DNA of 64,000 nucleotides from Microbacterium paraoxydans (GCF_019056515.1 NZ_CP064873.1:1426001-1490000); one strand, 5' to 3'. Shown: positions 8,434 through 16,680, counted from the first letter of the stretch. The notes: generated by a model from the sequence alone, not told the origin. Translations and numbers: made by a program.

Positions 8434-9380
8434 TCGTGTTCCGGAATCCGGAGGAGGTGCCGGAGGACTTCGGGCCCAGCGCCGTTGCCATCGGCAAGTT
8501 CGACGGCGTGCACGAGGGGCATCGCGCCGTCATCCGTCGCCTGGAGGAGGCTGCCGCGGCCTCGGGGAGCCGTGCCGTCGCGGTCACGTTCGACCGCAAC
8601 CCCCTCGCCGTGATCCGTCCCGACCGGTGTCCCGAGAACGTCGTGACCGTCGACCGCAAGCTGGAGCTCCTCGGCGAGCTCGGACTCGACGCGACGCTGG
8701 TGCTGACGTTCGACGAGACGCTCGCCGCCCGGAGCGCGGAGGACTTCGTCGTCGACATCCTCGTCGGCGCGCTGCACGTGTCCACGGTGCTCGTCGGCGC
8801 CGACTTCCGCTTCGGACACCGGGGCGCCGGCACCCCCGAGCTGCTGCGGGAGCTCGGCCCCCGGTACGGGTTCACGGTCGAGGTCGTCGACGACGTCTAC
8901 CTTCCGGGGTCGAGCCGCCGGGTCTCGTCGAGCTGGATCCGCGAGCTGCTGATGGCGGGGGACGTCACCGAGGCGGCCCGCGCCCTCGGGCGGTATCCCG
9001 ACGTGCGCGGCGTCGTCGTCCACGGGCTGAAGCGCGGACGCGAGCTCGGCTTCCCGACCGCCAACCTCTCCACGATCATCGACGCGTTCGTCCCCGCCGA
9101 CGGCGTCTACGCCGGCTGGCTCGTCGACCACGACACAGGCATCCGGCACCCGTCGGCGATCTCGGTGGGCACGAACCCCACCTTCGACGACGTGCTCGTC
9201 CGTCAGGTCGAGGCGCACGTGCTGGGGGAGACCGGGCTCGATCTCTACGGTCACGACGTGACGGTGGAGTTCGTGCAGCGGCTGCGCGGCATGGTCGCGT
9301 TCGAGGGCATCGAGAAGCTGACGACCCAGATGGCCGCCGATGTGACGCAGGCCGCGACCATCCTGAACGTGTCCGCGTAA
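8430..9380 (+). CDS. ribF: bifunctional riboflavin kinase/FAD synthetase
   Basis: Phosphorylates riboflavin to FMN and adenylates FMN to FAD. The 316-residue protein has the N-terminal nucleotidyltransferase module (GKFDGVHEGHRAVI near residues 22-35, SSSWIRELL) and the C-terminal riboflavin kinase module (GRELGFPTANL, PADGVYAGWL, VEFVQRLR). The start is GTG 8430, overlapping the stop of the upstream membrane-protein gene by 4 nt. No FMN riboswitch is present, as expected from this coupling. Confidence 0.95.
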   Translation: MIVFRNPEEVPEDFGPSAVAIGKFDGVHEGHRAVIRRLEEAAAASGSRAVAVTFDRNPLAVIRPDRCPENVVTVDRKLELLGELGLDATLVLTFDETLAARSAEDFVVDILVGALHVSTVLVGADFRFGHRGAGTPELLRELGPRYGFTVEVVDDVYLPGSSRRVSSSWIRELLMAGDVTEAARALGRYPDVRGVVVHGLKRGRELGFPTANLSTIIDAFVPADGVYAGWLVDHDTGIRHPSAISVGTNPTFDDVLVRQVEAHVLGETGLDLYGHDVTVEFVQRLRGMVAFEGIEKLTTQMAADVTQAATILNVSA

Positions 9381-9581
9381 CACGACGGCGCCGTGCTCCC
9401 GCGGCCAGTGCCAGGGATGACATAGAATAGAGTCAGGCTCCCACCGGTCCCGCACGTATCGCGTGCTCCGGCGGGAACACCGATCCACAGTCCGCACGGT
9501 CCTGGCTCACGCCACACGCGGACGACGAGAACGGCTCACGGCTCCCTGAGGGCGCCGGAGCCCTTCAGGCTCAGGAGGAGC
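9381..9581 (+). promoter_or_regulatory. promoter and 150-nt structured leader of the SNF2 gene
   Basis: A gap of 201 nt without a gene. Two overlapping -10-like hexamers occur, TAGAAT (9423-9428) and TAGAGT (9428-9433). The transcript would carry a leader of about 145 nt with a hairpin just before the Shine-Dalgarno (CCTGAGGGC with GCCCTTCAGG). CCTGAG could alternatively pair with CTCAGG next to AGGAG. No known riboswitch class is recognised. Confidence 0.4.
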
Positions 9582-11726
9582 ATGCCGACCACGGCAACCG
9601 CCGCCCCGCGGCGTAAGAAGACGTCCCGTCGCGATGACGAGGCACCCCTCATCCCGATCCTCGCGCGCAAGGTGCGCGAGATCGAGGCGAAGTCCCAGCG
9701 GGGGAAGCTGGGTCCCACGAACCGCACGAAGTTCCAGGTGATCGCCTTCCTGGTGCGCGAGGAGCGCGCCAGGGTGAAGGCCGACACGGAGATCACCGAC
9801 GCGGCCCGCGCCGAGCTGCTCAAGCGGCTCGACGGTGTCGCGACGATCCTCGCGAAGACGGCCGCGCGGGACACCTCGCTCATCCAGCTGCTCGAGGCCG
9901 ACCAGGCCACCTCGCCGGTCGCCAAGCGGATGCGCCGCGACTGGCTGCTCGAGTCGGGGGCCGAGCTCCCGCCGGAGGAGCTCATCATCGCCGACCCCGC
10001 GCCCGTGCAGGTGTCGGTGGTCCCCGCGGCCATCGCCGAGCGTCAGGTCACCCCGCCCTCGGTGGAGGCCCGTCAGCTGGCCAACCCGTTCCTCGCGCCC
10101 GACCTGACCCCGCGTCCGGCCAGCACGCCCCGCCGCCGCCTCGACGGCTGGGAGCTCATGGGGCCGCTGTACAAGGCCTTCGAGACCGGCGCGGGCGGTG
10201 CGGCGGCGTCGATGGAGCTTCCGCCGGCTCCGGAGTTCGATCACATCTCGCCCAAGGGCCGCGAGATCATGGTGCACCAGTCCCGTTTCCTCGAGGCTGT
10301 GCGCGCCGGACACCGCAGCTTCCTGCTCGCCGACGAGCCAGGCCTCGGCAAGACGGCGCAGTCGGTGCTCGCGGCCTCCGTCGCCGGCGCCTATCCGCTG
10401 CTCGTCGTGGTGCCCAACGTCGTGAAGATGAACTGGGCGCGCGAGGTCGAGCGGTGGACGCCGCAGCGTCGTGCCACGGTCATCCAGGGCGACGGCGACG
10501 ACATCGACGCCTTCGCCGACGTGTTCATCGTCAACTACGAGATCCTCGACCGTCACATGTCCTGGCTCGCGTCGATCGGCCTGCGCGGCATGGTCGTCGA
10601 CGAGGCGCACTTCATCAAGAACCTCTCGTCGCAGCGTTCGCAGAACGTGCTCTCGCTCGCGGCGCAGGTGCGCGAGCGCACGCCGGGGCACGATCCGCTC
10701 ATGCTCGCCCTCACCGGCACCCCGCTCATCAACGATGTCGAGGACTTCGACGCCATCTGGCGTTTCCTCGGCTGGACGAACGGCGAGAAGCCCGGGCCCG
10801 AGCTCATGGAGAAGCTCGATGCGACGGGGCTCACGCCCGCGGACAAGGCCTTCTACCCGGAGGCCCGCGACGCGGTGATCTCGATGGGCATCGTGCGGCG
10901 CAAGAAGAAGGACGTCGCCGCCGACCTGCCCGACAAGCTGGTCGCCGATCTGCCGGTGCAGCTCGACGACGAGTTCGGTCGTAGCATCCGCCAGGCCGAG
11001 CGCGAGCTGGGGGAGCGCCTGGCCGCCCGCTACCGCCGCATCATCGAGGCACGCGGCGACCGCGGTCTCGCGCCCGGAGAGATCGACGACGACATCGTCC
11101 GGCTCGTGGCGCAGAACGAGCTCGAGGAGTCGAAGGCAGCCGGCACCGGGGGAGACAACGTCTTCACCATGGTGCGCCGCATCGGTCAGGCGAAGGCCCT
11201 CCTCGCCGCCGACTACGCCGCACAGCTGCAGCGGTCGGTCGGCAAGGTCGTGTTCTTCGCGAAGCACATCGACGTCATGGATCAGGCGGAGGCGCACTTC
11301 GCCTCCGCGGGCATCCGCGCGGTGTCTATCCGCGGCGACCAGACGAACACGGCACGGCAGCAGGCCATCGACGACTTCAACGGCGACCCCGAGGTCGGCA
11401 TCGCGGTGTGCTCGCTCACGGCGGCCGGCGTCGGACTCAACCTGCAGGCGGCCTCGAACGTCGTCCTCGCGGAGCTGTCGTGGACCGCTGCCGAGCAGAC
11501 GCAGGCCATCGACCGCGTCCACCGCATCGGCCAGGACGAGCCGGTCACCGCCTGGCGGATCATCGCCGCGCACACGATCGACACGAAGATCGCCGAGCTC
11601 ATCGACCAGAAGCAGGGCCTCGCGGCCCGCGCTCTGGACGGCGAGGCGACGGAGGAGACGGCGAGCGAGTCGGTGCAGCTGGCGGCGCTCACGCACCTTC
11701 TGCGCGAGGCTCTGGGCGGGCGCTGA
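9582..11726 (+). CDS. SNF2-family DEAD/DEAH-box helicase
   Basis: A superfamily 2 Swi2/Snf2-type ATPase of 714 residues, likely a DNA translocase. It has a basic N-terminal region of about 220 residues (MPTTATAAPRRKKTSRRDD), then motif I DEPGLGKT (251-258), motif II DEAH (340-343), LTGTPLIND, and a C-terminal helicase domain with VGLNLQAASNV and DRVHRIGQ. The Walker A has Pro where DEMGLGKT has Met. It starts at ATG 9582 behind AGGAGGA. Cellular role is not evident; it stands alone between ribF and pfkA. Substrate and partners are unknown. Confidence 0.88.
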   Translation: MPTTATAAPRRKKTSRRDDEAPLIPILARKVREIEAKSQRGKLGPTNRTKFQVIAFLVREERARVKADTEITDAARAELLKRLDGVATILAKTAARDTSLIQLLEADQATSPVAKRMRRDWLLESGAELPPEELIIADPAPVQVSVVPAAIAERQVTPPSVEARQLANPFLAPDLTPRPASTPRRRLDGWELMGPLYKAFETGAGGAAASMELPPAPEFDHISPKGREIMVHQSRFLEAVRAGHRSFLLADEPGLGKTAQSVLAASVAGAYPLLVVVPNVVKMNWAREVERWTPQRRATVIQGDGDDIDAFADVFIVNYEILDRHMSWLASIGLRGMVVDEAHFIKNLSSQRSQNVLSLAAQVRERTPGHDPLMLALTGTPLINDVEDFDAIWRFLGWTNGEKPGPELMEKLDATGLTPADKAFYPEARDAVISMGIVRRKKKDVAADLPDKLVADLPVQLDDEFGRSIRQAERELGERLAARYRRIIEARGDRGLAPGEIDDDIVRLVAQNELEESKAAGTGGDNVFTMVRRIGQAKALLAADYAAQLQRSVGKVVFFAKHIDVMDQAEAHFASAGIRAVSIRGDQTNTARQQAIDDFNGDPEVGIAVCSLTAAGVGLNLQAASNVVLAELSWTAAEQTQAIDRVHRIGQDEPVTAWRIIAAHTIDTKIAELIDQKQGLAARALDGEATEETASESVQLAALTHLLREALGGR

Positions 11727-11930
11727 GACGTCGTCAAGAACACAGGTTCTTAACGGCGATTCCGAGGCCTCATCCTGCCGGAACGCGAAGTTCGGCGTTA
11801 TCACTCCTCGCGGCCGTCAAGATCCCCGGTTTTCGACGCGCTCGAATGGCCACGCGAGGGGGCGGCGCGCTAGTGTCGATCGCAGGCACTGTCGCCGTAC
11901 CCCCATCCCTCGACCTCCGAAGGCAGCAGC
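11727..11930 (+). promoter_or_regulatory. pfkA upstream region
   Basis: 204 nt without a gene. It contains a palindrome AAGAACACAGGTTCTT near 11739-11754 just after the SNF2 gene, a small hairpin CCGGAACGCGAAGTTCGG, and a -10-like TAGTGT near 11871, which would give pfkA a leader of about 50 nt. The palindrome could be a weak terminator or an operator; the sequence does not decide. Confidence 0.35.
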
Positions 11931-12959
11931 ATGAAGATCGGCATCCTGACGAGCGGCGGCGACTGCCCCGGACTCAACGCGGTCATCCGCGGCATCGTGC
12001 TCAAGGGCGCCACGACCTACGACCTGGAGTTCGTCGGCATCCGCGACGGATGGCGCGGCGTCGTCGAGGGCGACTTCATGCCCCTGACGCGGCATGAGGT
12101 GAAGGGCCTGTCCAAGGTGGGCGGCACGATCCTCGGCACCAGCCGCACCAACCCCTACGAGGGGGAGCGCGGAGGCGCCGACAACATCGCGAAGACCCTC
12201 TACGGGCACAAGATCGACGGCATCGTCGCGATCGGCGGCGAAGGCACCCTCGCGGCGGCGGACCGTCTCGCCAAGGACGGCATCAAGGTGCTCGGCGTCC
12301 CGAAGACGATCGACAACGACCTCCGGGCCACGGACTACTCGTTCGGCTTCGACACCGCCGTGAACATCGCCACGGACGCCATGGACCGGCTCCGGACCAC
12401 GGGCGACTCTCACCAGCGCTGCATGGTCGCCGAGGTCATGGGTCGTCACGTCGGCTGGATCGCCCTGCACGCCGGAATGGCCGCGGGTGCGCACGTCATC
12501 TGCATCCCCGAGGTGCCGATGTCGCTGGACGAGATCACCGCTCTCGTCACGAGCGCCCACGATCGCGGTCGCGCGCCGCTCGTCGTCGTCTCCGAGGGCT
12601 TCAAGCTCGCCGGCATGGACGAGGCCTACAGCGACAAGGGCCTGGACGCGTTCAACCGTCCGCGGCTCGGTGGCATCGGCGATCTGCTCGCCCCCGAGAT
12701 CGAGCGGATCACGGGCATCGAGACGCGGGCCACGATCCTCGGCCACATCCAGCGTGGCGGCTCGCCGTCGGCCTTCGACCGCGTCCTCGCGACCCGGCTC
12801 GGCCTGCACGCCGCGGATGCCATCGTGGACGGCGCCTGGGGGCAGATGGTCGCGATGCAGGGGACGGACATCGTCCGTGTCCCGTTCGCGGATGCTCTGG
12901 GCGAGCTCAACACGGTGCCCCGCTATCGCTACGACGAGGCCGCCGCCCTCTTCGGCTGA
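11931..12959 (+). CDS. pfkA: 6-phosphofructokinase, ATP-dependent group III type
   Basis: Phosphorylates fructose 6-phosphate in glycolysis. The 342-residue protein begins MKIGILTSGGDCPGLNAVIRG. The residues that separate ATP from PPi enzymes are readable: GGEGT (residues 102-106) keeps the glycine equivalent to E. coli Gly104, which fits ATP, while PKTIDND has Lys125 where E. coli has Gly124, a feature shared with PPi enzymes. This Gly/Lys combination is the one described for ATP-dependent actinobacterial PFKs. MGRHVGWIALHAG and HIQRGGSPSAFDR are also present. It appears monocistronic. Confidence 0.94.
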   Translation: MKIGILTSGGDCPGLNAVIRGIVLKGATTYDLEFVGIRDGWRGVVEGDFMPLTRHEVKGLSKVGGTILGTSRTNPYEGERGGADNIAKTLYGHKIDGIVAIGGEGTLAAADRLAKDGIKVLGVPKTIDNDLRATDYSFGFDTAVNIATDAMDRLRTTGDSHQRCMVAEVMGRHVGWIALHAGMAAGAHVICIPEVPMSLDEITALVTSAHDRGRAPLVVVSEGFKLAGMDEAYSDKGLDAFNRPRLGGIGDLLAPEIERITGIETRATILGHIQRGGSPSAFDRVLATRLGLHAADAIVDGAWGQMVAMQGTDIVRVPFADALGELNTVPRYRYDEAAALFG

Positions 12960-12975
12960 CCGCCGGCTTCAGCCC

Positions 12976-13210
12976 CTCGCGCGGCTTCAGGAGTCCTGCT
13001 GTCTTCCCTGCCTGAATTTGCGTGAGTGCCTGTATGCGCGCGTTCGCCTGTTCTCACGGCCTCGCGCGGTGTCAGGCTCTCGCGCGGCTTCAGGCGTCCT
13101 GCTGTCTTCCCTGCCTCAACTTGCGTGAGGGCCTGTGTCCGCGCGTTCGTCTGTTCTCACGGCCTCGCGCGGTGTCAGGCTCTCGCGGGGCTTCAGGCGT
13201 CCTGCTGTCT
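12976..13210 (+). repeat. 103-bp tandem repeat, two full copies plus a partial third
   Basis: Copy 1 is 12976-13078, copy 2 is 13079-13181, and a third copy starting at 13182 matches for about 30 nt before diverging. Copies 1 and 2 differ at a handful of positions. Each copy contains GCTTCAGG-GTCCTGCTGTCTT and two versions of the 14-mer described below. The partial third copy coincides with the 3' end and stop codon of the DUF559 gene on the minus strand, so the array looks like repeated copies of that gene's tail. No spacers are present, so it is not CRISPR. Confidence 0.85.
12979..13198 (+). repeat. 14-mer family GCGCGGnnTCAGGC, left cluster (5 copies)
   Basis: Copies at 12979-12992, 13064-13077, 13082-13095, 13167-13180 and 13185-13198, all in plus orientation, with consensus GCGCG(G/A)nnTCAGGC and at most one mismatch in the fixed positions. 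The last copy contains the stop codon of the DUF559 gene on the complementary strand. A matching cluster lies upstream of the same gene. Confidence 0.75.
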
Positions 13211-14119
13211 TTCTCGCCTGTTCTCGCGCGAGTGCCTGAGCTTGTGGTCGGTCTGCTCCGCGCGAGCCGTCGCGCGACGGCGTGCGCGATGCAGCCCCTG
13301 CGCGAGCGCGGACAGGACGGTGTCCTCCACGTGAGTGTCATCGACCATGACCTGGTGGTAATCGAAGCGCAGGACGGTATACCCGCGGAGTGCGAGCCTC
13401 GCGTCCGCCGCGAGGTCTCGCCGCCGGTCGCCGGCGGCGCTGTGGTGGCGGAAGCCGTCGATCTGAATGGCGAGCCGTTCGCCTATGACACCGTCGAGCG
13501 GATGGCCGTCCACCCACACCTGCTGTCGCACGTCGATGCCGATCGCGCGCATCCGTTCGACGAAGACCGTCTCGGGACCGGAGTCCGACCGGCCGCGGAC
13601 GATTCGAGCGAGGCGGTCAGCGGCGTGGCACCGCCACCGCACCCGCGCGAGCGTATCCAGCTCCACCGCCCCGTGGCGGATGGCGGACTCCCAGATCGCG
13701 CGGGCCTCGACGGGCGGCCGACATCGCGCGACCTGGAAGAGGACATTCAGGACGGGATCGACCGCCGCGCGCTGATGCGCCGGCACAGGCCCCTGGGCGC
13801 AGTGCACCTGGACGCCGCCGCGGTCGAACCGAGAAGCGGTACGGGGGAGGGCGACGTGCACGTCCGTGGCCCCGATGTCCCACCATCCGGCGAGAGCCGC
13901 AGCGCTCACACAGGTGACTCTCCCGCCGACCGAAGCAGCCGCCCGGCGCCGTGGATCGACATCGGGGAGGAGGAGCCACGACCGGCGCACACGCTCGAGC
14001 GTGCCTTCCTGTACCGCACGACGCATCTGGTACTCGGTGAAACCCGCCTCACGTACGCGCGACGAATGCGCGGAGCCTCCCTGCTCTCGAACCCAGCTCT
14101 CGACCCTCGTGTGTCTCAC
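13193..14119 (-). CDS. DUF559 (Vsr-like) endonuclease-fold protein with N-terminal AbiEi-like domain
   Basis: A 308-residue protein. The N-terminal part (HSSRVREAGFTEYQMRRAVQEGTLERVRRSWLL) looks like the AbiEi/type IV antitoxin winged-helix lead-in. The C-terminal part has the PD-(D/E)XK-like DUF559 pattern: ETVFVERM, HPLDGVIGERLAIQIDGFRHH, RRRDLAADARLALRGYTVLRFDYHQVM. Such proteins are frequent in Microbacteriaceae and usually annotated only by domain. No partner toxin or methyltransferase gene lies nearby. The last codons and the stop fall in the partial copy of a 103-bp repeat, and the gene is flanked on both sides by the same 14-mer family. Catalytic activity is inferred, not shown. Confidence 0.75.
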   Translation of the reverse strand: MRHTRVESWVREQGGSAHSSRVREAGFTEYQMRRAVQEGTLERVRRSWLLLPDVDPRRRAAASVGGRVTCVSAAALAGWWDIGATDVHVALPRTASRFDRGGVQVHCAQGPVPAHQRAAVDPVLNVLFQVARCRPPVEARAIWESAIRHGAVELDTLARVRWRCHAADRLARIVRGRSDSGPETVFVERMRAIGIDVRQQVWVDGHPLDGVIGERLAIQIDGFRHHSAAGDRRRDLAADARLALRGYTVLRFDYHQVMVDDTHVEDTVLSALAQGLHRARRRATARAEQTDHKLRHSRENRRERQQDA

Positions 14120-14432
14120 CCCTCCACCCTGAGCGCTCGCGCGGCACTCTCCATCGCTGCACTCGGGATGGGGAGATCGTTCGCGGAATCCTGGCCCTGT
14201 GCAGGATCAGTCGTCGCGTGTGGTCACCACAGGCGTCCGCGCGAGATCAGGCAGCAAGAGCCTCTTGCGCCTGATGCCGCGCGAGCGCCTGATGCCACGC
14301 GGAAGCCTGAGCCCACGTCGGACACGGGAGTGCAGGCCTCCGCGCGAGATCAGGCCAGGAGAGCCACTCGCGCCTGATGTCGCGCTTGCGCCTGATGCCG
14401 CGCGCGCGTGATGCCGGGCGTGACCGTTGCCG
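14120..14432. repeat. 14-mer family, right cluster, with hairpins
   Basis: 313 nt without a gene, upstream of the DUF559 gene. Direct copies of the 14-mer lie at 14239-14252 and 14342-14355; inverted copies at 14269-14282, 14287-14300, 14372-14385 and 14390-14403; degenerate ones near 14305-14318 and 14406-14419. Direct and inverted copies pair into hairpins: ATCAGGC-A-GCAAGA with TCTTGC-GCCTGAT (14246-14275) is a 13-bp stem with one bulge, and a similar weaker stem recurs at 14349-14378. The two halves form an imperfect duplication with a period of about 103 nt (14239 to 14342), the same period as the left array. Confidence 0.75.
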
Positions 14433-16526
14433 TCAGGCGAGGTGGAGGGTGTCCAGGAGCCAGGCGAGCTCGAACGCCCGCTCGCGCCAGGAGTTGTACC
14501 GCCCGCTCACGCCCCCGTGCCCCGCGACCATCTCGCACTTGAGCAGCACGTCCTTCGCGCCGGCCTCCCGCAGCCGGGCGACCCACTTGGCGGGCTCCAC
14601 GTAGAGCACGCGGGTATCGTTCAGCGAGGTCACCGCGAGGATCCGTGGGTACTCCACGCCGTCGCGCACGTTCTCGTACGGCGTGTACGACTTCATGTAC
14701 GCGTACACCTCCGGGTCGTGCAGAGGGTCGCCCCACTCGTCCCACTCGATCACCGTGAGGGGGAGCGAGGGGTCGAGGATCGTGGTCAAGGCGTCGACGA
14801 ACGGCACCCCCGCGAGGATCCCGGCGAACAGCTCCGGAGCGAGGTTGGCGACCGCGCCCATCAGCAGACCGCCCGCGCTGCCGCCCTCCGCGACGAGCTG
14901 GGCCGGCGTCGTGGTGCCCTCGTCGACGAGGTGCCGGGCGCAGGCGACGAAGTCCGTGAAGGTGTTCCGCTTGTGCAGGAGCTTGCCGTCTTCGTACCAC
15001 TGCCGGCCCATCTCGCCGCCGCCACGCACATGCGCCACGGCGAAGACGACTCCGCGGTCCAGCTCCGAGAGTCGGGCGACGGAGAAGCCTGGGTCGATGG
15101 AGTGCTCGTACGAGCCGTAGCCGTAGAGGTGGACGGGCCGGGGCGTCGCTCCGGGCTCTCCGAAGGAGCGCTTCCAGACGAGGGACATCGGCACGCGCGT
15201 GCCGTCCTCCGCGGTGGCCCATTCCCGCCGCTGTCCGTAGCCAGCGGGGTCGTAGTCGCCGAGCACCGTCACCTGCTTGCGGAGGACGAGTTCGCGCGTC
15301 GCGAGGTCGAGTTCGTAGACCGTGCCTGGGGTGACGAACGACGTGTAGCCGAGGCGCAGGAAGGGGGAGTGCCACTCCGGGTTGCCGCTGACGCCCGCCG
15401 AGTAGAGGGGCTCGTCGAACTGCAGCTCCTCCACGGCGTCCGTCGCGTAGTCCAGGAGCCCGACGCGCTCGAGGCCCTCGCTGCGGTACTCCACCGTGGC
15501 GAAGTCGCGGAACGCATCCACCCCGAGCAGCCGTCGTCCCGGCTGATGCGCGACGACGACGCGGCGCTCGCCCTGCGGGTCGTCCGCCGCCACGGAGACG
15601 AGCTCGAAGTCCAGGGCGTCGTCATTGTGCAGGATGAGCAGGCGGTCCTCGCCGTCCACGACCGCGTGCTCGAGCGAGTACTCCACGCCCTCCCGCCGCG
15701 GCCATACCGGACGCGGCTCCGCGGTGATGTCACCGGTCAGGTCGACGAGGTACTCCTCGCTCGTGATGCTGGAGCCCACGCCGATCACGAGGTAGCGACG
15801 ACTGCGCGTGATCCCGGCGCCGAGCCAGAACTTCTCGTCGGGCTCGTGGAAGAGCTGGATGTCGTCCGACACCGGGGTCCCGAGCCGGTGCAGCCACAGG
15901 GTGTCGGGGCGCCAGGCGTCGTCGCGCGTCGTGTAGAGGATGCCGGTGCCGTCGGGGGTGAAGAACGCGCTGCCGGTGTCCGGGATCTCGTCGGCGAGCG
16001 TGACGCCCGTCTCCAGGTCGCGGACGCGCACGGTGTAGAGCTCGTCGCCCTCGAAGTCCGTCGACCACAGCAGCTTCGTCGCGTCGTCGGAGGTGTCGAA
16101 CGCGCCGAGGGAGAAGAACTCGTGCCCCTCCGCCTCGGCGTTGCCGTCCAGCAGCACCACCTCTCCGGGGACGGGCACCCCCGGCTCGAGACGCGGCGGC
16201 GTCCAGTCGCCCTCGACGGCGGCGGCCCGGCAGTGTATGCCGTACTGCGCGCCTTCCTCGGTGCGGCTGTAGTACCACCAGTCTCCGCGTCGCGTCGGCA
16301 CGGAGAGATCCGTCTCCTGCACGCGGCCCTTGATCTCCTGGAACAGCGTCTCGCGGAGCGTCGCCAGATGCGCCGTCTCCGCCTCGGTGTGCGCGTTCTC
16401 GGCCTCCAGGTGCGCGATGACCTCGGGGGAGTCCTTGGCACGCAGCCACTCGTACGGGTCGTCGACCGTGTCGCCGTGGTGCGTGCGGAAGGTGGAACGG
16501 CGGGCGGCGATCGGGGCGTCAGTCAC
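14433..16526 (-). CDS. ptrB: S9-family oligopeptidase B (prolyl oligopeptidase fold)
   Basis: Serine peptidase of the prolyl oligopeptidase family, oligopeptidase B-like, which cleaves short peptides after basic residues. The 697-residue protein has an N-terminal beta-propeller region and a C-terminal alpha/beta-hydrolase domain with the nucleophile in EGGSAGGLLMGA (S550), HVRGGGEMGRQWYEDGK, and the histidine near the end in VAGHGGVSGRYNSWRE. No signal peptide is seen, so it is cytoplasmic. The start is GTG 16526 with TAGCGT-N6 upstream, predicting a leaderless mRNA. The substrate class is inferred from the family only. Confidence 0.9.
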   Translation of the reverse strand: MTDAPIAARRSTFRTHHGDTVDDPYEWLRAKDSPEVIAHLEAENAHTEAETAHLATLRETLFQEIKGRVQETDLSVPTRRGDWWYYSRTEEGAQYGIHCRAAAVEGDWTPPRLEPGVPVPGEVVLLDGNAEAEGHEFFSLGAFDTSDDATKLLWSTDFEGDELYTVRVRDLETGVTLADEIPDTGSAFFTPDGTGILYTTRDDAWRPDTLWLHRLGTPVSDDIQLFHEPDEKFWLGAGITRSRRYLVIGVGSSITSEEYLVDLTGDITAEPRPVWPRREGVEYSLEHAVVDGEDRLLILHNDDALDFELVSVAADDPQGERRVVVAHQPGRRLLGVDAFRDFATVEYRSEGLERVGLLDYATDAVEELQFDEPLYSAGVSGNPEWHSPFLRLGYTSFVTPGTVYELDLATRELVLRKQVTVLGDYDPAGYGQRREWATAEDGTRVPMSLVWKRSFGEPGATPRPVHLYGYGSYEHSIDPGFSVARLSELDRGVVFAVAHVRGGGEMGRQWYEDGKLLHKRNTFTDFVACARHLVDEGTTTPAQLVAEGGSAGGLLMGAVANLAPELFAGILAGVPFVDALTTILDPSLPLTVIEWDEWGDPLHDPEVYAYMKSYTPYENVRDGVEYPRILAVTSLNDTRVLYVEPAKWVARLREAGAKDVLLKCEMVAGHGGVSGRYNSWRERAFELAWLLDTLHLA

Positions 16527-16532
16527 CGTCCC

Positions 16533-16538
16533 ACGCTA
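16533..16538 (-). promoter_or_regulatory. -10 element TAGCGT of the oligopeptidase gene
   Basis: TAGCGT lies exactly 6 nt before GTG 16526 on the minus strand, the leaderless arrangement. Confidence 0.5.
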
Positions 16539-16549
16539 TCCCAGGTCGA

Positions 16550-16596
16550 GTTGACCGGCACGGGGGACGGTGGCAGGATTTACCGGGGCCGGTAAA
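16550..16596 (+). promoter_or_regulatory. pit promoter with overlapping palindromic operator
   Basis: A -35-like TTGACC near 16550 is followed about 17 nt later by AGGATT. Overlapping and extending past it is a perfect 18-nt palindrome, TTTACCGGGGCCGGTAAA (16579-16596; 8-bp arms, GG centre). This placement suits a repressor site. The cognate regulator is not in the window. Confidence 0.5.
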
Positions 16597-16680
16597 CGGA
16601 AGTCAAACCCACGGTGAACTCTTCGTTCGTCACGTCGATCCCGTCGACATCTCCCTCTTCCTCAAGACCGAAAGCGAACG

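Noticed and set aside
8430..8500. FMN riboswitch before ribF
   Set aside because: ribF overlaps the upstream gene by 4 nt, leaving no untranslated leader for a riboswitch.
12976..13210. CRISPR-like array
   Set aside because: The 103-bp units are directly adjacent without unique spacers, and no cas genes are near.
13193..14119. AbiE-type toxin-antitoxin module
   Set aside because: Only an AbiEi-like N-terminal lead-in is seen; no nucleotidyltransferase toxin gene is adjacent, so a complete module is not supported.
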